64,000 nucleotides of DNA from an uncultured Acidiphilium sp. (GCA_902495325.1 CABUWK010000008.1:1-64000); one strand, 5' to 3'. Positions 8,131 to 17,188 are shown, counted from the stretch's first letter. Program-made: numbers and translations. The notes: generated from the letters alone by a model not told the origin.

Positions 8131-9762
8131 ATGATAAAAACGATAACGGGTGCTGTTTTTGCCCGTATGATTATCGCCGCATCGAAACTTCTCGACGTCA
8201 ATCGGGAATCCATCGATACGCTTAACGTTTTCCCCGTGCCCGACGGCGATACGGGTACGAATATGAGCCTTACCATGCAATCGGCGATCAAGGAACTGAA
8301 AGCCTGCAAGAGCAATCACCTGGCGGATCTGGCGGACGCCGTTTCGCGCGGTGCGCTTCGCGGGGCGCGCGGTAACTCGGGCGTTATCACTTCTCAGATC
8401 TTCCGCGGCTTCTGCGCCGTGGTGAAAGAAGGGAACGAGATAGACACCAGAACGTTTGCCAAGGCTCTGAAAAACGCTACGGACATTGCGTACAGCGCCG
8501 TTTCCAAACCGAAGGAAGGAACGATCTTAACCGTTTCCCGCATGATTTCGGAACACGCCGTTTCCGTTTGCGGAAAGATCAAAGACATGGAGACTTTCAT
8601 GACCGAGATCATCGCAAAGGGAGAAGAAGCGTTGAAGCTCACCCCCGAACTTCTGCCCGTGCTGAAAAGAGCGGGCGTGGTCGATTCGGGCGGCGCGGGG
8701 CTCGTTACTATATATAAAGGAATGTATAAGGGGTTGATCGGCGAAGAGATCGAAGGCGCGCAGGACGAACAGCCGGAAGTGAAAGTCGATTCTTCCGTCG
8801 AGCATGCCGATATTTTAAATCTCGGAACGATCGAGTTCGGCTATTGCACCGAATTTTTCATCATCAACTTAAAAAAGAAAACAACGCTTGCCGATATCGA
8901 CAGGCTGAGAGAATATCTGATGAGCATCGGCGATTGCGTGCTTGTGATCGGCGATCTCGAATTTGTGAAAGTTCACGTTCATACGAACGCTCCCGGCAAT
9001 GCCATCACCAAGGCTTTGCAGCTCGGCGAAGTGGATAAAGTCAAAATCGAAAACATGCTCGAGCAGAACCGCGAGCTGATCAAGAAATACGAAGCCGAGA
9101 AAAAGGAAATGGGGATGCTCTCCATCTGTTCCGGTCAGGGGCTTGCGGATATTTTCAAGGATATCAACGTGGACCGCATCATCGAAGGCGGGCAGACGAT
9201 GAATCCTTCCGCGCAGGACATTGCGGATGCGATCATTAAGATTAATGCCGAAAATATTTTCGTGTTTCCGAATAATAAAAACATCATTCTCGCGGCGGAG
9301 CAGTCGAAATCTCTCGTCGAGGGAAAGAAGATCTACGTGGTGCCAACGAAAAACGTTCCTCAGGGAATTGCCGCGGCGCTCGCGTTCGATCCCGAAATTT
9401 CCGCGGACGAGAATTTCATCAAAATGATTCACGAGTCCGACCGTATCACCGCCGGGCAGGTCACTTACGCGGTGAGAAATGCCAAAGTGGACGGTTTCAG
9501 CCTTTCGAAAGGGGATATTATCGGGCTTGACAATAAAAAAGTGCTCGCAAAGGGCAACGATATTGCCGCCGTGACGGTAAATCTGATCGAAAAAATGAGG
9601 GAACACGGGCACAGCCTGATCAATCTGTATTACGGGAGCGACGTGAACGAAGAAGACGCGAACGCTCTTCAGGCGACCGTGCAGGAAAAGTATCCCGATC
9701 TCGACGTGGAACTTTTCAACGGCGGGCAGGCGATTTATTACTATATCGTTTCGCTCGAGTAA
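8131..9762 (+). CDS. fakA: DAK2 domain fatty-acid kinase subunit A (YloV/FakA)
   Basis: The 543-residue protein carries an N-terminal DAK2 (dihydroxyacetone-kinase L-like) ATP-binding domain. The diagnostic motifs are NVFPVPDGDTGTNMSLTM (about residues 24-41, with the Mg-binding aspartates) and RGARGNSGVITSQIFRGF (about 76-93). The C-terminal two thirds correspond to the FakB-contacting and regulatory region. FakA phosphorylates a fatty acid presented by a FakB (DegV-type) partner, feeding exogenous acids into phospholipid synthesis. No fakB lies in this window. The chosen start (8131) has GGAGGA ten bases upstream. It sits between the Asp23 gene and recG, matching yloU-yloV-...-recG synteny in Bacillota. 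Confidence 0.88.
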   Translation: MIKTITGAVFARMIIAASKLLDVNRESIDTLNVFPVPDGDTGTNMSLTMQSAIKELKACKSNHLADLADAVSRGALRGARGNSGVITSQIFRGFCAVVKEGNEIDTRTFAKALKNATDIAYSAVSKPKEGTILTVSRMISEHAVSVCGKIKDMETFMTEIIAKGEEALKLTPELLPVLKRAGVVDSGGAGLVTIYKGMYKGLIGEEIEGAQDEQPEVKVDSSVEHADILNLGTIEFGYCTEFFIINLKKKTTLADIDRLREYLMSIGDCVLVIGDLEFVKVHVHTNAPGNAITKALQLGEVDKVKIENMLEQNRELIKKYEAEKKEMGMLSICSGQGLADIFKDINVDRIIEGGQTMNPSAQDIADAIIKINAENIFVFPNNKNIILAAEQSKSLVEGKKIYVVPTKNVPQGIAAALAFDPEISADENFIKMIHESDRITAGQVTYAVRNAKVDGFSLSKGDIIGLDNKKVLAKGNDIAAVTVNLIEKMREHGHSLINLYYGSDVNEEDANALQATVQEKYPDLDVELFNGGQAIYYYIVSLE

Positions 9763-9861
9763 AAGCGAAAGTTTTCGGGTAAAACATAAAACGAACGAAT
9801 TTTTATAAAAACGCGCAGCCTTTCGGTTTTGCGCGAAGGGTGACGAATTGCGGAGGGAGCC

Positions 9862-11874
9862 GTGGAACTGACCGATATCAAAGGAATCAGCGACAAACGC
9901 GCCGCCGATCTAAAAAAGGCGGGGGTGGAAACGGCGGAAGATCTCGTGCGGTTTTTTCCGAAAACCTATCTTGACCTGACGCATATCGTTCCGCTTGAAA
10001 AATGTTATCATAACGACGTTGTTCTGACGTACGGAAAAGTGACGGTCGCCCCGCGTCCGTTCACTTCGGCGCGCCGCACGAAATGCGTGCGCGTTTACGC
10101 GGAACAGGGCGCAAAGACTTTTACCGCCATCTGGTTCAACGCTCCCTATGTATTGGGGCAGTTGAACCCGGGTGGCGAATATCTTTTTTACGGGCGGGTG
10201 CAGAGTAAATTCGGAGGGCTTTCCCTGGTGAACCCTTCGTTCGAACCGATGGATAACAACGTCCGCTTAAAAGGCATCGTTCCCGTATATCCCGCGAGGG
10301 GATGTCTGACGCAAAAGTGCATCCGCGACGCCGTTTCCGTCGCGCTGAAATTCTTTCCCCCGCAGGAAGTGATCCCCCCTTATCTGATTAAGAAATACGG
10401 GCTCGCTTCTCTGGCGGAAGCTTATCGGGAGATCCATTCTCCGACGGACTTTACGGCAAACCGCCTTGCCGCCGAGCGGATCGCCACGGAAGAATATTTT
10501 ACCCTGATTTCCGCGTTCAAGTGGATCAAAGGGGATCGCCAGCAGGTCAGGATCAATTCTTACGGCTGTACGGCGGCAGACCTGAAGGGCTTTACCGCCC
10601 GTTTCGGGTTTGAGTTTACCGACGGACAGAAAAAAGCGGTGAACGAGATCTATTCGGACATGACGGGTCCCCGCTCGATGAACCGTCTGTTACAGGGAGA
10701 CGTAGGCAGCGGGAAAACGGCGGTTGCCCTGTGCGCAATGTATCTTGCGGTAAAAAGCGGATATCAGGCGGTCATGCTCGCGCCGACGGAAATCCTGGCG
10801 GAGCAGAATTTTGCTCTGGTACAAAAATATTTCCCCGAATACGAGTGCGCTTTTTTAAGCGGATCGCTGAAAGCGAAGGAGAAAAAGGCGGTCAAACAGG
10901 GCATTTCGTCGGGAGAGACGAAGATCGTCGTCGGAACGCATGCCGTTCTGACGGGCGACGTGACCTTTTATAATCTCTCTCTCTGCGTGTGCGACGAGCA
11001 GCATCGTTTCGGCGTGGGGCAGAGAAGCGCGCTTGTGGCGAAGGGAATGATTCCCGACGTTCTCGTGATGAGCGCGACGCCCATTCCGAGAACCCTTTCT
11101 TTGATATTTTACGGCGATCTCGACGTAACGGAGATCACGGATAAGCCGAAAAACCGCCTGCCGGTGCAGACGAATATCGTGCCGGAACGGAAATACGAAG
11201 GCATGATCGGTTTTCTTGCGAAAACGGTGGCGGAAGGCAGACAGGCTTTCTGCGTCTGCCCGAAAATCGAAGAGGACGAAGAGGGCACGCTGATGTCCGT
11301 TACGGAGCTTTTCGAAGAGCTGCAGGGGCGGTTGCCGTCCGTGAGAGTCGCCCTTCTTCACGGAAAAATGAAGGACGCGCAAAAAGCGGAAGTGATGGAA
11401 AAGTTTAAACGGCACGAGACCGATCTCCTCGTTTCCACCACGGTGGTGGAAGTCGGGATCGACGTTCCGAACGCCACCGTAATGGTGATTTACAACGCCG
11501 AGAGATTCGGGCTTTCCCAGCTCCATCAGCTCAGGGGGCGCGTCGGGAGAGGGAGCGATAAAAGCTACTGTTTTCTCTATACTTCGACGGACGACGAAAA
11601 ATCGCTCGAGCGGCTCAAAGCTCTTTGCGAAAGCAATGACGGGTTCAAAATCGCCGAAAAAGACTTCGAAATGAGGGGCGGCGGGGATTTCCTCGGCACG
11701 AGGCAGAGCGGGAAATTCATCAGCGATATCGGCGGTCTCGGGTTTTCCCCTTCCGTGGTATTCTTTGCGAAAAAACTTTGCGACGAGGCTTTTTCTCACG
11801 CGGAAAATCTGCCGGCGCTGAAGATCGCCGCCATGGAGAAATACGAAAAGTTAAAAGACGTCGCGTTGAACTGA
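9862..11874 (+). CDS. recG: ATP-dependent DNA helicase RecG
   Basis: The 670-residue superfamily 2 helicase remodels stalled forks and Holliday junctions. The N-terminal wedge/OB region (about 1-250) precedes the helicase core: Walker A GDVGSGKT (about 279-286), DEQH box (about 378-381), motif III MSATPIPRTL, motif VI QLRGRVGRG. The length is close to the usual 680. The start is GTG with GGAGG immediately upstream. It is probably co-transcribed with the Asp23 and FakA genes despite a 99-bp gap; that gap contains a small CGCGCA/TGCGCG stem-loop but no T-run. Confidence 0.96.
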   Translation: MELTDIKGISDKRAADLKKAGVETAEDLVRFFPKTYLDLTHIVPLEKCYHNDVVLTYGKVTVAPRPFTSARRTKCVRVYAEQGAKTFTAIWFNAPYVLGQLNPGGEYLFYGRVQSKFGGLSLVNPSFEPMDNNVRLKGIVPVYPARGCLTQKCIRDAVSVALKFFPPQEVIPPYLIKKYGLASLAEAYREIHSPTDFTANRLAAERIATEEYFTLISAFKWIKGDRQQVRINSYGCTAADLKGFTARFGFEFTDGQKKAVNEIYSDMTGPRSMNRLLQGDVGSGKTAVALCAMYLAVKSGYQAVMLAPTEILAEQNFALVQKYFPEYECAFLSGSLKAKEKKAVKQGISSGETKIVVGTHAVLTGDVTFYNLSLCVCDEQHRFGVGQRSALVAKGMIPDVLVMSATPIPRTLSLIFYGDLDVTEITDKPKNRLPVQTNIVPERKYEGMIGFLAKTVAEGRQAFCVCPKIEEDEEGTLMSVTELFEELQGRLPSVRVALLHGKMKDAQKAEVMEKFKRHETDLLVSTTVVEVGIDVPNATVMVIYNAERFGLSQLHQLRGRVGRGSDKSYCFLYTSTDDEKSLERLKALCESNDGFKIAEKDFEMRGGGDFLGTRQSGKFISDIGGLGFSPSVVFFAKKLCDEAFSHAENLPALKIAAMEKYEKLKDVALN

Positions 11875-11966
11875 CGGAGCGCGGCTCTGCTTCGCTATGA
11901 CGGAAACCGGTAAACGGCAGCCCGCTTTGCGCGTTGCGGAAAGCGGTGAGAACGAGAGGAAAGGAT

Positions 11967-12731
11967 ATGGAATGTGTTTTTGATAAAAACCCGCTGGCGG
12001 AAAAGCCCGCTTACGGAGGAGAATGCGCGATTTTCCGCCGCATAGGATGCGTGGGAGATTCGCTTTCTTCCGGCGAGATCGAGATCGTGAACGGAGAAAA
12101 GAGATATTATCCCGATTTATACGAGTATTCCTGGGGGCAATTTCTCGCCCGCGTTACGGGTGCCGTCGCATATAATTTCTCCCGCGGGGGAATGACGGCG
12201 AAAGAGATGATTTCCGGATGGGGAGAGAGCAACGGCTGCTTCGATAAAGCGAAAAACTGCCAGGCGTACATTTTCGCGCTCGGTGTGAACGATCTTTTCG
12301 GATTGAAACAGGAAGTCGGTACCGAAAAAGACGGCGGAACGGACAGGGAAACGTTTGCCCGTTATTATGCCGATCTTCTCGCGAAATACCGTTCGGTCGG
12401 ACCGGACGCGAAATTCTTTCTCGTTACCATGCCGAGAGAAGAGAGCGACGGTGAAGAGAATAAAGTTCTGAAAGAAAAGCACGCCGCTCTTCTGCATGCT
12501 TTTGCCTGTTCTTTGCCGGATACGTACGTGATCGACCTTTACCGTTATGCGCCCGTTTACGACGCGGCGTTTAAAAAGAGATATTTTTACAACGGGCACA
12601 TGAATGCGAGCGGATATCGCCTGACGGCGGAAATGTTTATTTCGTATATCCATTCGATCGTCTGCGCCCGCCCGGACGATTTTATCGACGTGCCGCTGAT
12701 CGGAACGGAATATTACGACCTGCTTCCTTAG
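11967..12731 (+). CDS. SGNH/GDSL-family hydrolase, cytosolic
   Basis: The 254-residue protein has the SGNH esterase blocks: GDSLSSG (Ser nucleophile, near residue 33), an SRGG turn for the Gly block, LGVND for the Asn block, and GHMNASGY at the C-terminus carrying the catalytic His. It has no signal peptide, so it probably removes acyl groups from a substrate inside the cell, such as an imported oligosaccharide. The substrate is unknown. The ATG at 11967 has AGGAAAGG upstream. It follows recG by 92 bp and precedes mntP, which has its own promoter. A second, secreted SGNH enzyme (23922) occurs in the glycan locus. Confidence 0.82.
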   Translation: MECVFDKNPLAEKPAYGGECAIFRRIGCVGDSLSSGEIEIVNGEKRYYPDLYEYSWGQFLARVTGAVAYNFSRGGMTAKEMISGWGESNGCFDKAKNCQAYIFALGVNDLFGLKQEVGTEKDGGTDRETFARYYADLLAKYRSVGPDAKFFLVTMPREESDGEENKVLKEKHAALLHAFACSLPDTYVIDLYRYAPVYDAAFKKRYFYNGHMNASGYRLTAEMFISYIHSIVCARPDDFIDVPLIGTEYYDLLP

Positions 12732-12805
12732 CCGCGGGCACGACAAATAAACCGCGGGCGCAATTTTTGCCGTAATTAGCCGTAAACTAACCCGTATCGA
12801 AACCG

Positions 12806-12873
12806 TTGACAAACGGACGGAAAAGTGATATACTTCTCCGGATCTTCACACGGGCGCAAATTCTGTTTGCGGG
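12806..12873 (+). promoter_or_regulatory. mntP promoter and leader stem-loop
   Basis: Near-perfect promoter: -35 TTGACA (12806-12811), 17-bp spacer, -10 TATACT (12829-12834). The leader before mntP is only about 64 nt and contains one stem-loop (CGCAAA-TTCTG-TTTGCG, 12857-12873). It is too short for a yybP-ykoY manganese riboswitch. Confidence 0.75.
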
Positions 12874-12904
12874 AAGACGGGCGGAAAAGGAATTATTCAT
12901 TTAT

Positions 12905-13474
12905 ATGGGTATTGTTGAAATTTTGCTTCTGGCGGTCGGGCTTTCCATGGATGCCTTCGCTATTTCTATCTGTAAGGGTTTATCCGTCGAAAAAATAAAA
13001 CCGAAACATTATCTTGCAGTCGGCTTGTGGTTCGGCGGGTTTCAGATGCTGATGCCTACGATCGGCTTTCTGTTGGGAAGTACATTCGAGCGGTTTGTCA
13101 GCGCGGTCGATCACTGGATCGCTTTCGGCCTTCTCGTTCTTCTCGGAGTCAATATGCTCAGGGAAGCTTTTTCGAAAGAAGAACCGAAGGTGGACGCGTC
13201 TTTCGGATTTAAAACCATGCTCGTTCTTTCCGTTGCGGACAGCATCGACGCATTGGCGGCGGGCGTGTCCTTCGCCTTTATCGACAAGGGAAACATTGTC
13301 CTTACGATCGCCCTGATCGGGGTCACCACTTTTCTGTTTTCCTGCGCGGGGCTTAAGATCGGAAACGTGTTCGGTTCACGCTATAAAAAGAGGGCGGAGA
13401 TCGTCGGCGGGGTTATTCTGATCCTGCTCGGGATCAAGATCCTTCTTTCCGACCTCGGCGTTCTGCCTTTTTAA
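12905..13474 (+). CDS. mntP: Manganese efflux pump MntP
   Basis: The 189-residue integral membrane protein with six predicted segments exports Mn2+ from the cytosol. Both halves carry the family signature with acidic residues in the membrane: GLSMDAFAISICKGLS (about 12-27) and SVADSIDALAAGVSF (about 110-124). Length and topology match MntP (YebN). The start chosen at 12905 gives the canonical MGIVEILLLAVGLSMDAF opening; its ribosome site (AAGGA) is rather distant, so translation may be modest or controlled by the leader hairpin. It is monocistronic, with its own promoter and a terminator after it. Confidence 0.95.
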   Translation: MGIVEILLLAVGLSMDAFAISICKGLSVEKIKPKHYLAVGLWFGGFQMLMPTIGFLLGSTFERFVSAVDHWIAFGLLVLLGVNMLREAFSKEEPKVDASFGFKTMLVLSVADSIDALAAGVSFAFIDKGNIVLTIALIGVTTFLFSCAGLKIGNVFGSRYKKRAEIVGGVILILLGIKILLSDLGVLPF

Positions 13475-13500
13475 ATAAAGATAAAGAAGATAAGATAAAA

Positions 13501-13535
13501 GACGGGTTGCAATCTGTTTGCGCCCGTTTTTCGTT
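13501..13535 (+). terminator. mntP terminator
   Basis: Stem ACGGG/CCCGT with an inner GCAA/TTGC extension, followed by TTTTTCGTTTTTG. From here to the rpsL promoter (13536-13646) I see no gene. Confidence 0.75.
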
Positions 13536-13646
13536 TTTGTTTTCGTCCGGCTGCATTTTCCCGGAAGAAAGGAGACGGAAGACGCCGGATATGAAAAAAT
13601 TTTCTCCGGTTTTTCTCTGTTTTCATGAATATTTGCATAAAAAAAG

Positions 13647-13675
13647 TTGACTACGGCAATAAAAAATGTTACAAT
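13647..13675 (+). promoter_or_regulatory. str-operon (rpsL) promoter
   Basis: -35 TTGACT (13647-13652), 17-bp spacer, -10 TACAAT (13670-13675). It leaves a leader of about 168 nt before rpsL. The str genes here have their own promoter rather than following rpoBC. Confidence 0.8.
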
Positions 13676-13686
13676 AAACGAGATAA

Positions 13687-13717
13687 TGGTCTCGGAATGC
13701 GAGATAAGGCTTTTTTA
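13687..13717 (+). promoter_or_regulatory. Early leader hairpin with T-run upstream of rpsL
   Basis: A short hairpin (TCTCG-GAATG-CGAGA) at the very start of the rpsL transcript is followed six bases later by TTTTTT. It resembles a weak intrinsic terminator and may act as an attenuator of the ribosomal operon. Function is inferred only from shape and place. Confidence 0.35.
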
Positions 13718-13849
13718 TGCCCGATTTTCCTTTCGATAAAAAGTTTCCGCTCCTTCCGGACGGAATTCCGCCGTTATCGTTCTTATCGCTTTCTTTAAAC
13801 GGGTTAGGGTCCGTTTTCAGAATATTCCATCAAAATAAGGAGGTAAAAA

Positions 13850-14221
13850 ATGCCAACCATCAACCAGCTCATCAAACAGGGCAGAGTTACGGCGAAGGAA
13901 AAGAGCAAAGCTCCCATCATGGAGAATTGCCCGCAGAAGAGAGGCGTATGCCTTTCCGTTACCACCACTTCCCCCAAGAAGCCTAACTCCGCGCTTCGTA
14001 AGATCGCAAGAGTTCGCTTGACGAACAAGCAGGAAGGTACCATCTACATTCCCGGCGAAGGTCACAACCTTCAGGAACACAGCTCGGTACTTATCCGCGG
14101 CGGAAGAGTAAGAGATTTGCCCGGCGTAAGATATCACATCATCCGCGGCACGCTCGATACCGCAGGCGTTGCGAAGAGAAAACAGGCAAGAAGCAAATAC
14201 GGCGCGAAACGCCCCAAATAA
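13850..14221 (+). CDS. rpsL: 30S ribosomal protein S12
   Basis: The 123-residue protein forms part of the decoding centre of the small subunit. The conserved signatures are present: PTINQLIKQGR at the start, TTSPKKPNSALRKIARVRLTN (site of classic streptomycin-resistance positions, wild-type Lys retained), and GGRVRDLPGVRYHIIRGTLD. AAGGAGG lies seven bases before the ATG. It is the first gene of the str cluster, followed by rpsG after an unusually long 191-bp spacer. Confidence 0.98.
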   Translation: MPTINQLIKQGRVTAKEKSKAPIMENCPQKRGVCLSVTTTSPKKPNSALRKIARVRLTNKQEGTIYIPGEGHNLQEHSSVLIRGGRVRDLPGVRYHIIRGTLDTAGVAKRKQARSKYGAKRPK

Positions 14222-14308
14222 TTGCCTGACGATTTGTTTTTGAAACCGCAACCAAATTTACACTTTTATCCTACTTATCGGATATTCTGAAGACGCTCGA
14301 AAAGTAGG

Positions 14309-14373
14309 CAGTACGGCAATTCGATTGCCGGAAGGTTCGCACCGCCTTAAGGCGGAAGGCGATAGCTGTACCG
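14309..14373 (+). promoter_or_regulatory. Structured S12-S7 intercistronic RNA element
   Basis: Within the 191-bp rpsL-rpsG spacer, three helices can form a compact junction: GTAC (14311-14314) with GTAC (14368-14371); CGGCAAT-TCG-ATTGCCG (14314-14330); and CCGCC-TTAA-GGCGG (14342-14355). In E. coli the S12-S7 spacer is the S7 binding site used for feedback. A similar autoregulatory role here is an inference from position and folding; the sequence does not resemble the E. coli element to my eye. Confidence 0.5.
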
Positions 14374-14412
14374 GGTTTTAATTACCCTAAAATTTTAAAG
14401 GAGGACAAACAT

Positions 14413-14883
14413 ATGCCAAGAAGAGGTAACGTCCCGAAGAGAGACGTTCTGCCCGATCCTATCTACGGCAATAAAGTGGTTACCAAGCTCATCAACCAGG
14501 TAATGCTCGACGGCAAGAAAGGAACGGCGCAGACTATCGTTTACGACGCGCTTGCAAAAGCTCAGGCTAAGCTCGGCGTCGAACCGATGGATATATTTAA
14601 TCAGGTCATGAACAACGTAATGCCCCTTCTCGAAGTAAAAGCGAGAAGAGTCGGGGGATCCAACTATCAGGTTCCTATCGAAATCAGACCCGAAAGAAGA
14701 CAGACGCTTGCGATCCGTTGGATCGTGGCGAGCGCGAGAAAGAGATCGGACAGAGATATGAGCAACAAGCTTGCTGCCGAACTCATGGATGCGTACAACA
14801 ACACCGGCGGCGCTGTCAAGAAGAAAGAAGACACGCACAGAATGGCGGAAGCAAACAAAGCGTTTGCCCACTATCGTTGGTAA
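14413..14883 (+). CDS. rpsG: 30S ribosomal protein S7
   Basis: The 156-residue protein nucleates assembly of the 16S rRNA 3' domain. Typical segments are PRRGNVPKRDVLPDPIYG at the start, VGGSNYQVPIEIRPERR in the middle, and a C-terminal HRMAEANKAFAHYRW. AAAGGAGG precedes the ATG by eight bases. It ends 12 bp before fusA, so the two are surely co-transcribed. S7 is the usual translational repressor of this operon, which makes the folded spacer upstream notable. Confidence 0.98.
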   Translation: MPRRGNVPKRDVLPDPIYGNKVVTKLINQVMLDGKKGTAQTIVYDALAKAQAKLGVEPMDIFNQVMNNVMPLLEVKARRVGGSNYQVPIEIRPERRQTLAIRWIVASARKRSDRDMSNKLAAELMDAYNNTGGAVKKKEDTHRMAEANKAFAHYRW

Positions 14884-14895
14884 CGGGAGACACTT

Positions 14896-16983
14896 ATGCC
14901 GAGACAATTTGATTTATACCATACAAGAAATATCGGTATCATGGCTCACATCGATGCCGGCAAGACGACCACGACCGAGCGTATCCTTTTCTACACCGGA
15001 AAAACGCATAAACTCGGCGAGGTCCACGACGGTGCCGCTACGATGGACTTCATGGTACAGGAGCAGGAAAGAGGTATCACGATCTGCTCCGCCGCTACGA
15101 CCTGCTTCTGGAAAGGAAACAGAATCAACATCATCGATACGCCGGGACACGTCGACTTCACGGTCGAAGTCGAAAGATCTCTCCGCGTTCTCGACGGTGC
15201 CGTCGCGACGTTCTGCGCGAAGGGCGGTGTAGAACCTCAGTCCGAAACTGTCTGGAGACAGGCGGACAAGTACCACGTTCCCCGTATCGCATACGTCAAT
15301 AAAATGGATATCAACGGCGCAAACTTCGAAAACGCCGTGCAGATGATGAGAGACAGACTGAAGGCAAACGCTATGCCCATCTGCCTTCCCATCGGTAAGG
15401 AAGATACGTTCTGCGGAATTATCGACCTTGTCGCAAACGATTCCATTATTTATCACGACGATCTCGGTAAAGATTTCACCGTAGGACCGATCCCCGCCGA
15501 ATATACAGACAAGGCAGCGGAAGCAAGAGCGGCATTGATGGAAGCCTGCGCGGAGCAGGACGACGCTTTGATGGAGAAATTCTTCGAAACGGGCGAACTT
15601 TCCGTAGACGAGATGAAGGCGGCGCTGCGTAAAGGCACGATCTCGATGGCTATCGTTCCCGTGCTTTGCGGATCCAGCTATAAAAACAGAGGCGTTCAGC
15701 ACCTGCTCGACGCTATCGTTGATTACCTTCCCAGCCCGATCGACGTCGATCACGTTAAGGGTATCAACCCCGACACGGGCGAAGAAGAAGTCAGAAAGAC
15801 GGACGACGAAGAACCGTTTGCCGGTCTTGCATTCAAGATCGTTGCCGATCCGTTCGTCGGAAAACTCGCGTTCTTCCGCGTGTACTCCGGTGTTCTGACC
15901 GCAGGTTCTTACGTGTATAACTCCACGAAAGAGAAGAAAGAAAGAGTCGGAAGACTTCTTCTGATGCACGCCAACCACAGAGAGGAAATCGACGAGATCT
16001 ACTCCGGAGATATCTGCGCGATCGTAGGTCTTAAAGACACGACAACGGGCGATACCCTCTGCGACGAAGATCACCCGATCATCCTCGAGAACATGGAATT
16101 CCCCGAACCCGTTATTCAGGTAGCGATCGAGCCCAAGACGAAAGCCGGTCAGGAAAAAATGACCCTCGCTCTTCTCAAGCTCGCCGAGGAAGACCCCACG
16201 TTCAAATTCTATACCGATAAAGAAACGGGACAGACGATCATCGCCGGCATGGGCGAACTTCACCTCGAGATTATCGTCGACAGACTTCTGCGCGAATTCA
16301 AGGTAGAAGCTACCGTCGGTAAGCCGCAGGTTTCCTATAAAGAGACCTTCAGAAAAGCGGTCGAAGCCGAAGGTATGTATAAGAGACAGTCCGGCGGTAA
16401 AGGTCAGTACGGTCACTGCCGCGTCAGATTCGAACCCCTCGAACCCGGTTCGGGCTTCGTTTTCGAAGACGAAACGGTCGGCGGATCCATTCCGAAGGAA
16501 TATATCGAACCCGTCAGAAAGGGTATCGAAGAAGCTTCGAAAAACGGTTATCTCGCCGGATACGAAATGGTCGATTTCAAAGCGACGGTTTACGACGGTT
16601 CTTACCACGAAGTCGACTCGTCCGAAATGGCGTTCAAGATCGCAGGTTCTCTTGCGTTCAAAGACGGCATGAAGAGAGCGAACCCCGTTCTTCTCGAACC
16701 TATCATGAAGGTTGAGATCGTTACTCCGGAAGATTACTTCGGCGATCTGATGGGAAGCGTCTCCTCGAAGAGAGGTACGATCCTCGGTACGGAAGACAGA
16801 AACGGCTCCAAGGTCATCGATTCTTACGTTCCGCTTTCCGAAATGTTCGGTTATGCGACCGATCTGAGATCGAGAACGCAGGGCAGAGGACAGTTCACGA
16901 TGCAGTTCGATCACTTCTCGGAATGCCCGAAGTCCATTGCGGAAAAGATCATCGGCGAAAGAGCTGTCAAGCACGAAGACTGA
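14896..16983 (+). CDS. fusA: Elongation factor G
   Basis: The 695-residue translocase GTPase uses GTP hydrolysis to move tRNAs and mRNA through the ribosome. Visible motifs are G1 AHIDAGKTTTT (about 17-27), the switch region ERGITI, G3 DTPGHVDFT, and G4 NKMD. The C-terminal domains IV and V are complete, ending near AEKIIGERAVKHED. GGGAG lies upstream of the ATG, 12 bp after rpsG. The coding sequence is strongly biased, with few TTA, CTA and TCA codons, so long open frames appear on the opposite strand; I regard these as artefacts. Confidence 0.98.
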   Translation: MPRQFDLYHTRNIGIMAHIDAGKTTTTERILFYTGKTHKLGEVHDGAATMDFMVQEQERGITICSAATTCFWKGNRINIIDTPGHVDFTVEVERSLRVLDGAVATFCAKGGVEPQSETVWRQADKYHVPRIAYVNKMDINGANFENAVQMMRDRLKANAMPICLPIGKEDTFCGIIDLVANDSIIYHDDLGKDFTVGPIPAEYTDKAAEARAALMEACAEQDDALMEKFFETGELSVDEMKAALRKGTISMAIVPVLCGSSYKNRGVQHLLDAIVDYLPSPIDVDHVKGINPDTGEEEVRKTDDEEPFAGLAFKIVADPFVGKLAFFRVYSGVLTAGSYVYNSTKEKKERVGRLLLMHANHREEIDEIYSGDICAIVGLKDTTTGDTLCDEDHPIILENMEFPEPVIQVAIEPKTKAGQEKMTLALLKLAEEDPTFKFYTDKETGQTIIAGMGELHLEIIVDRLLREFKVEATVGKPQVSYKETFRKAVEAEGMYKRQSGGKGQYGHCRVRFEPLEPGSGFVFEDETVGGSIPKEYIEPVRKGIEEASKNGYLAGYEMVDFKATVYDGSYHEVDSSEMAFKIAGSLAFKDGMKRANPVLLEPIMKVEIVTPEDYFGDLMGSVSSKRGTILGTEDRNGSKVIDSYVPLSEMFGYATDLRSRTQGRGQFTMQFDHFSECPKSIAEKIIGERAVKHED

Positions 16984-17010
16984 TAAATCGTAATTTGCAT
17001 ACTTTTCGTT

Positions 17011-17043
17011 CGTTATTCCCGGAATCCGTTTCCGGAATAACGG
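17011..17043 (+). promoter_or_regulatory. Stem-loop in the fusA-tuf spacer
   Basis: A long hairpin, CGTTATTCC-(C)-GGAA against TTCC-GGAATAACG, starts about 30 bases after the fusA stop. There is no T-run, so it is more likely an mRNA processing or 3'-end protection structure than a terminator. Confidence 0.45.
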
Positions 17044-17113
17044 CGTGAAGCCGCCGGGAATACGTCCGGCAACCGCCGCGCATGCGGGAAAAGATGCGTA
17101 AATTCAATTATTT

Positions 17114-17136
17114 TATCGCTTTCGGATAAAGCGATA
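17114..17136 (+). promoter_or_regulatory. Perfect 9-bp hairpin in the tuf leader
   Basis: TATCGCTTT-CGGAT-AAAGCGATA lies 53 bp before the tuf start, followed by an A-rich unstructured stretch leading to the ribosome site. It may stabilise the 5' end of a processed tuf mRNA. No separate consensus promoter is obvious in the fusA-tuf spacer. Confidence 0.4.
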
Positions 17137-17188
17137 CGGTAATACAAAAAATTAAAACAAAAACAAATTTTATCGGAGGAAACAAACA

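Noticed and set aside
12732..12904. yybP-ykoY manganese riboswitch before mntP
   Set aside because: The transcribed leader is only about 64 nt with a single hairpin, too short for that riboswitch.
14914..16974. A 686-codon open frame antisense to fusA (and a 394-codon one antisense to tuf at 17108-18292)
   Set aside because: It mirrors a highly expressed gene whose codon bias avoids TTA, CTA and TCA, which keeps the antisense frame open. It has no ribosome site and no recognisable domain.
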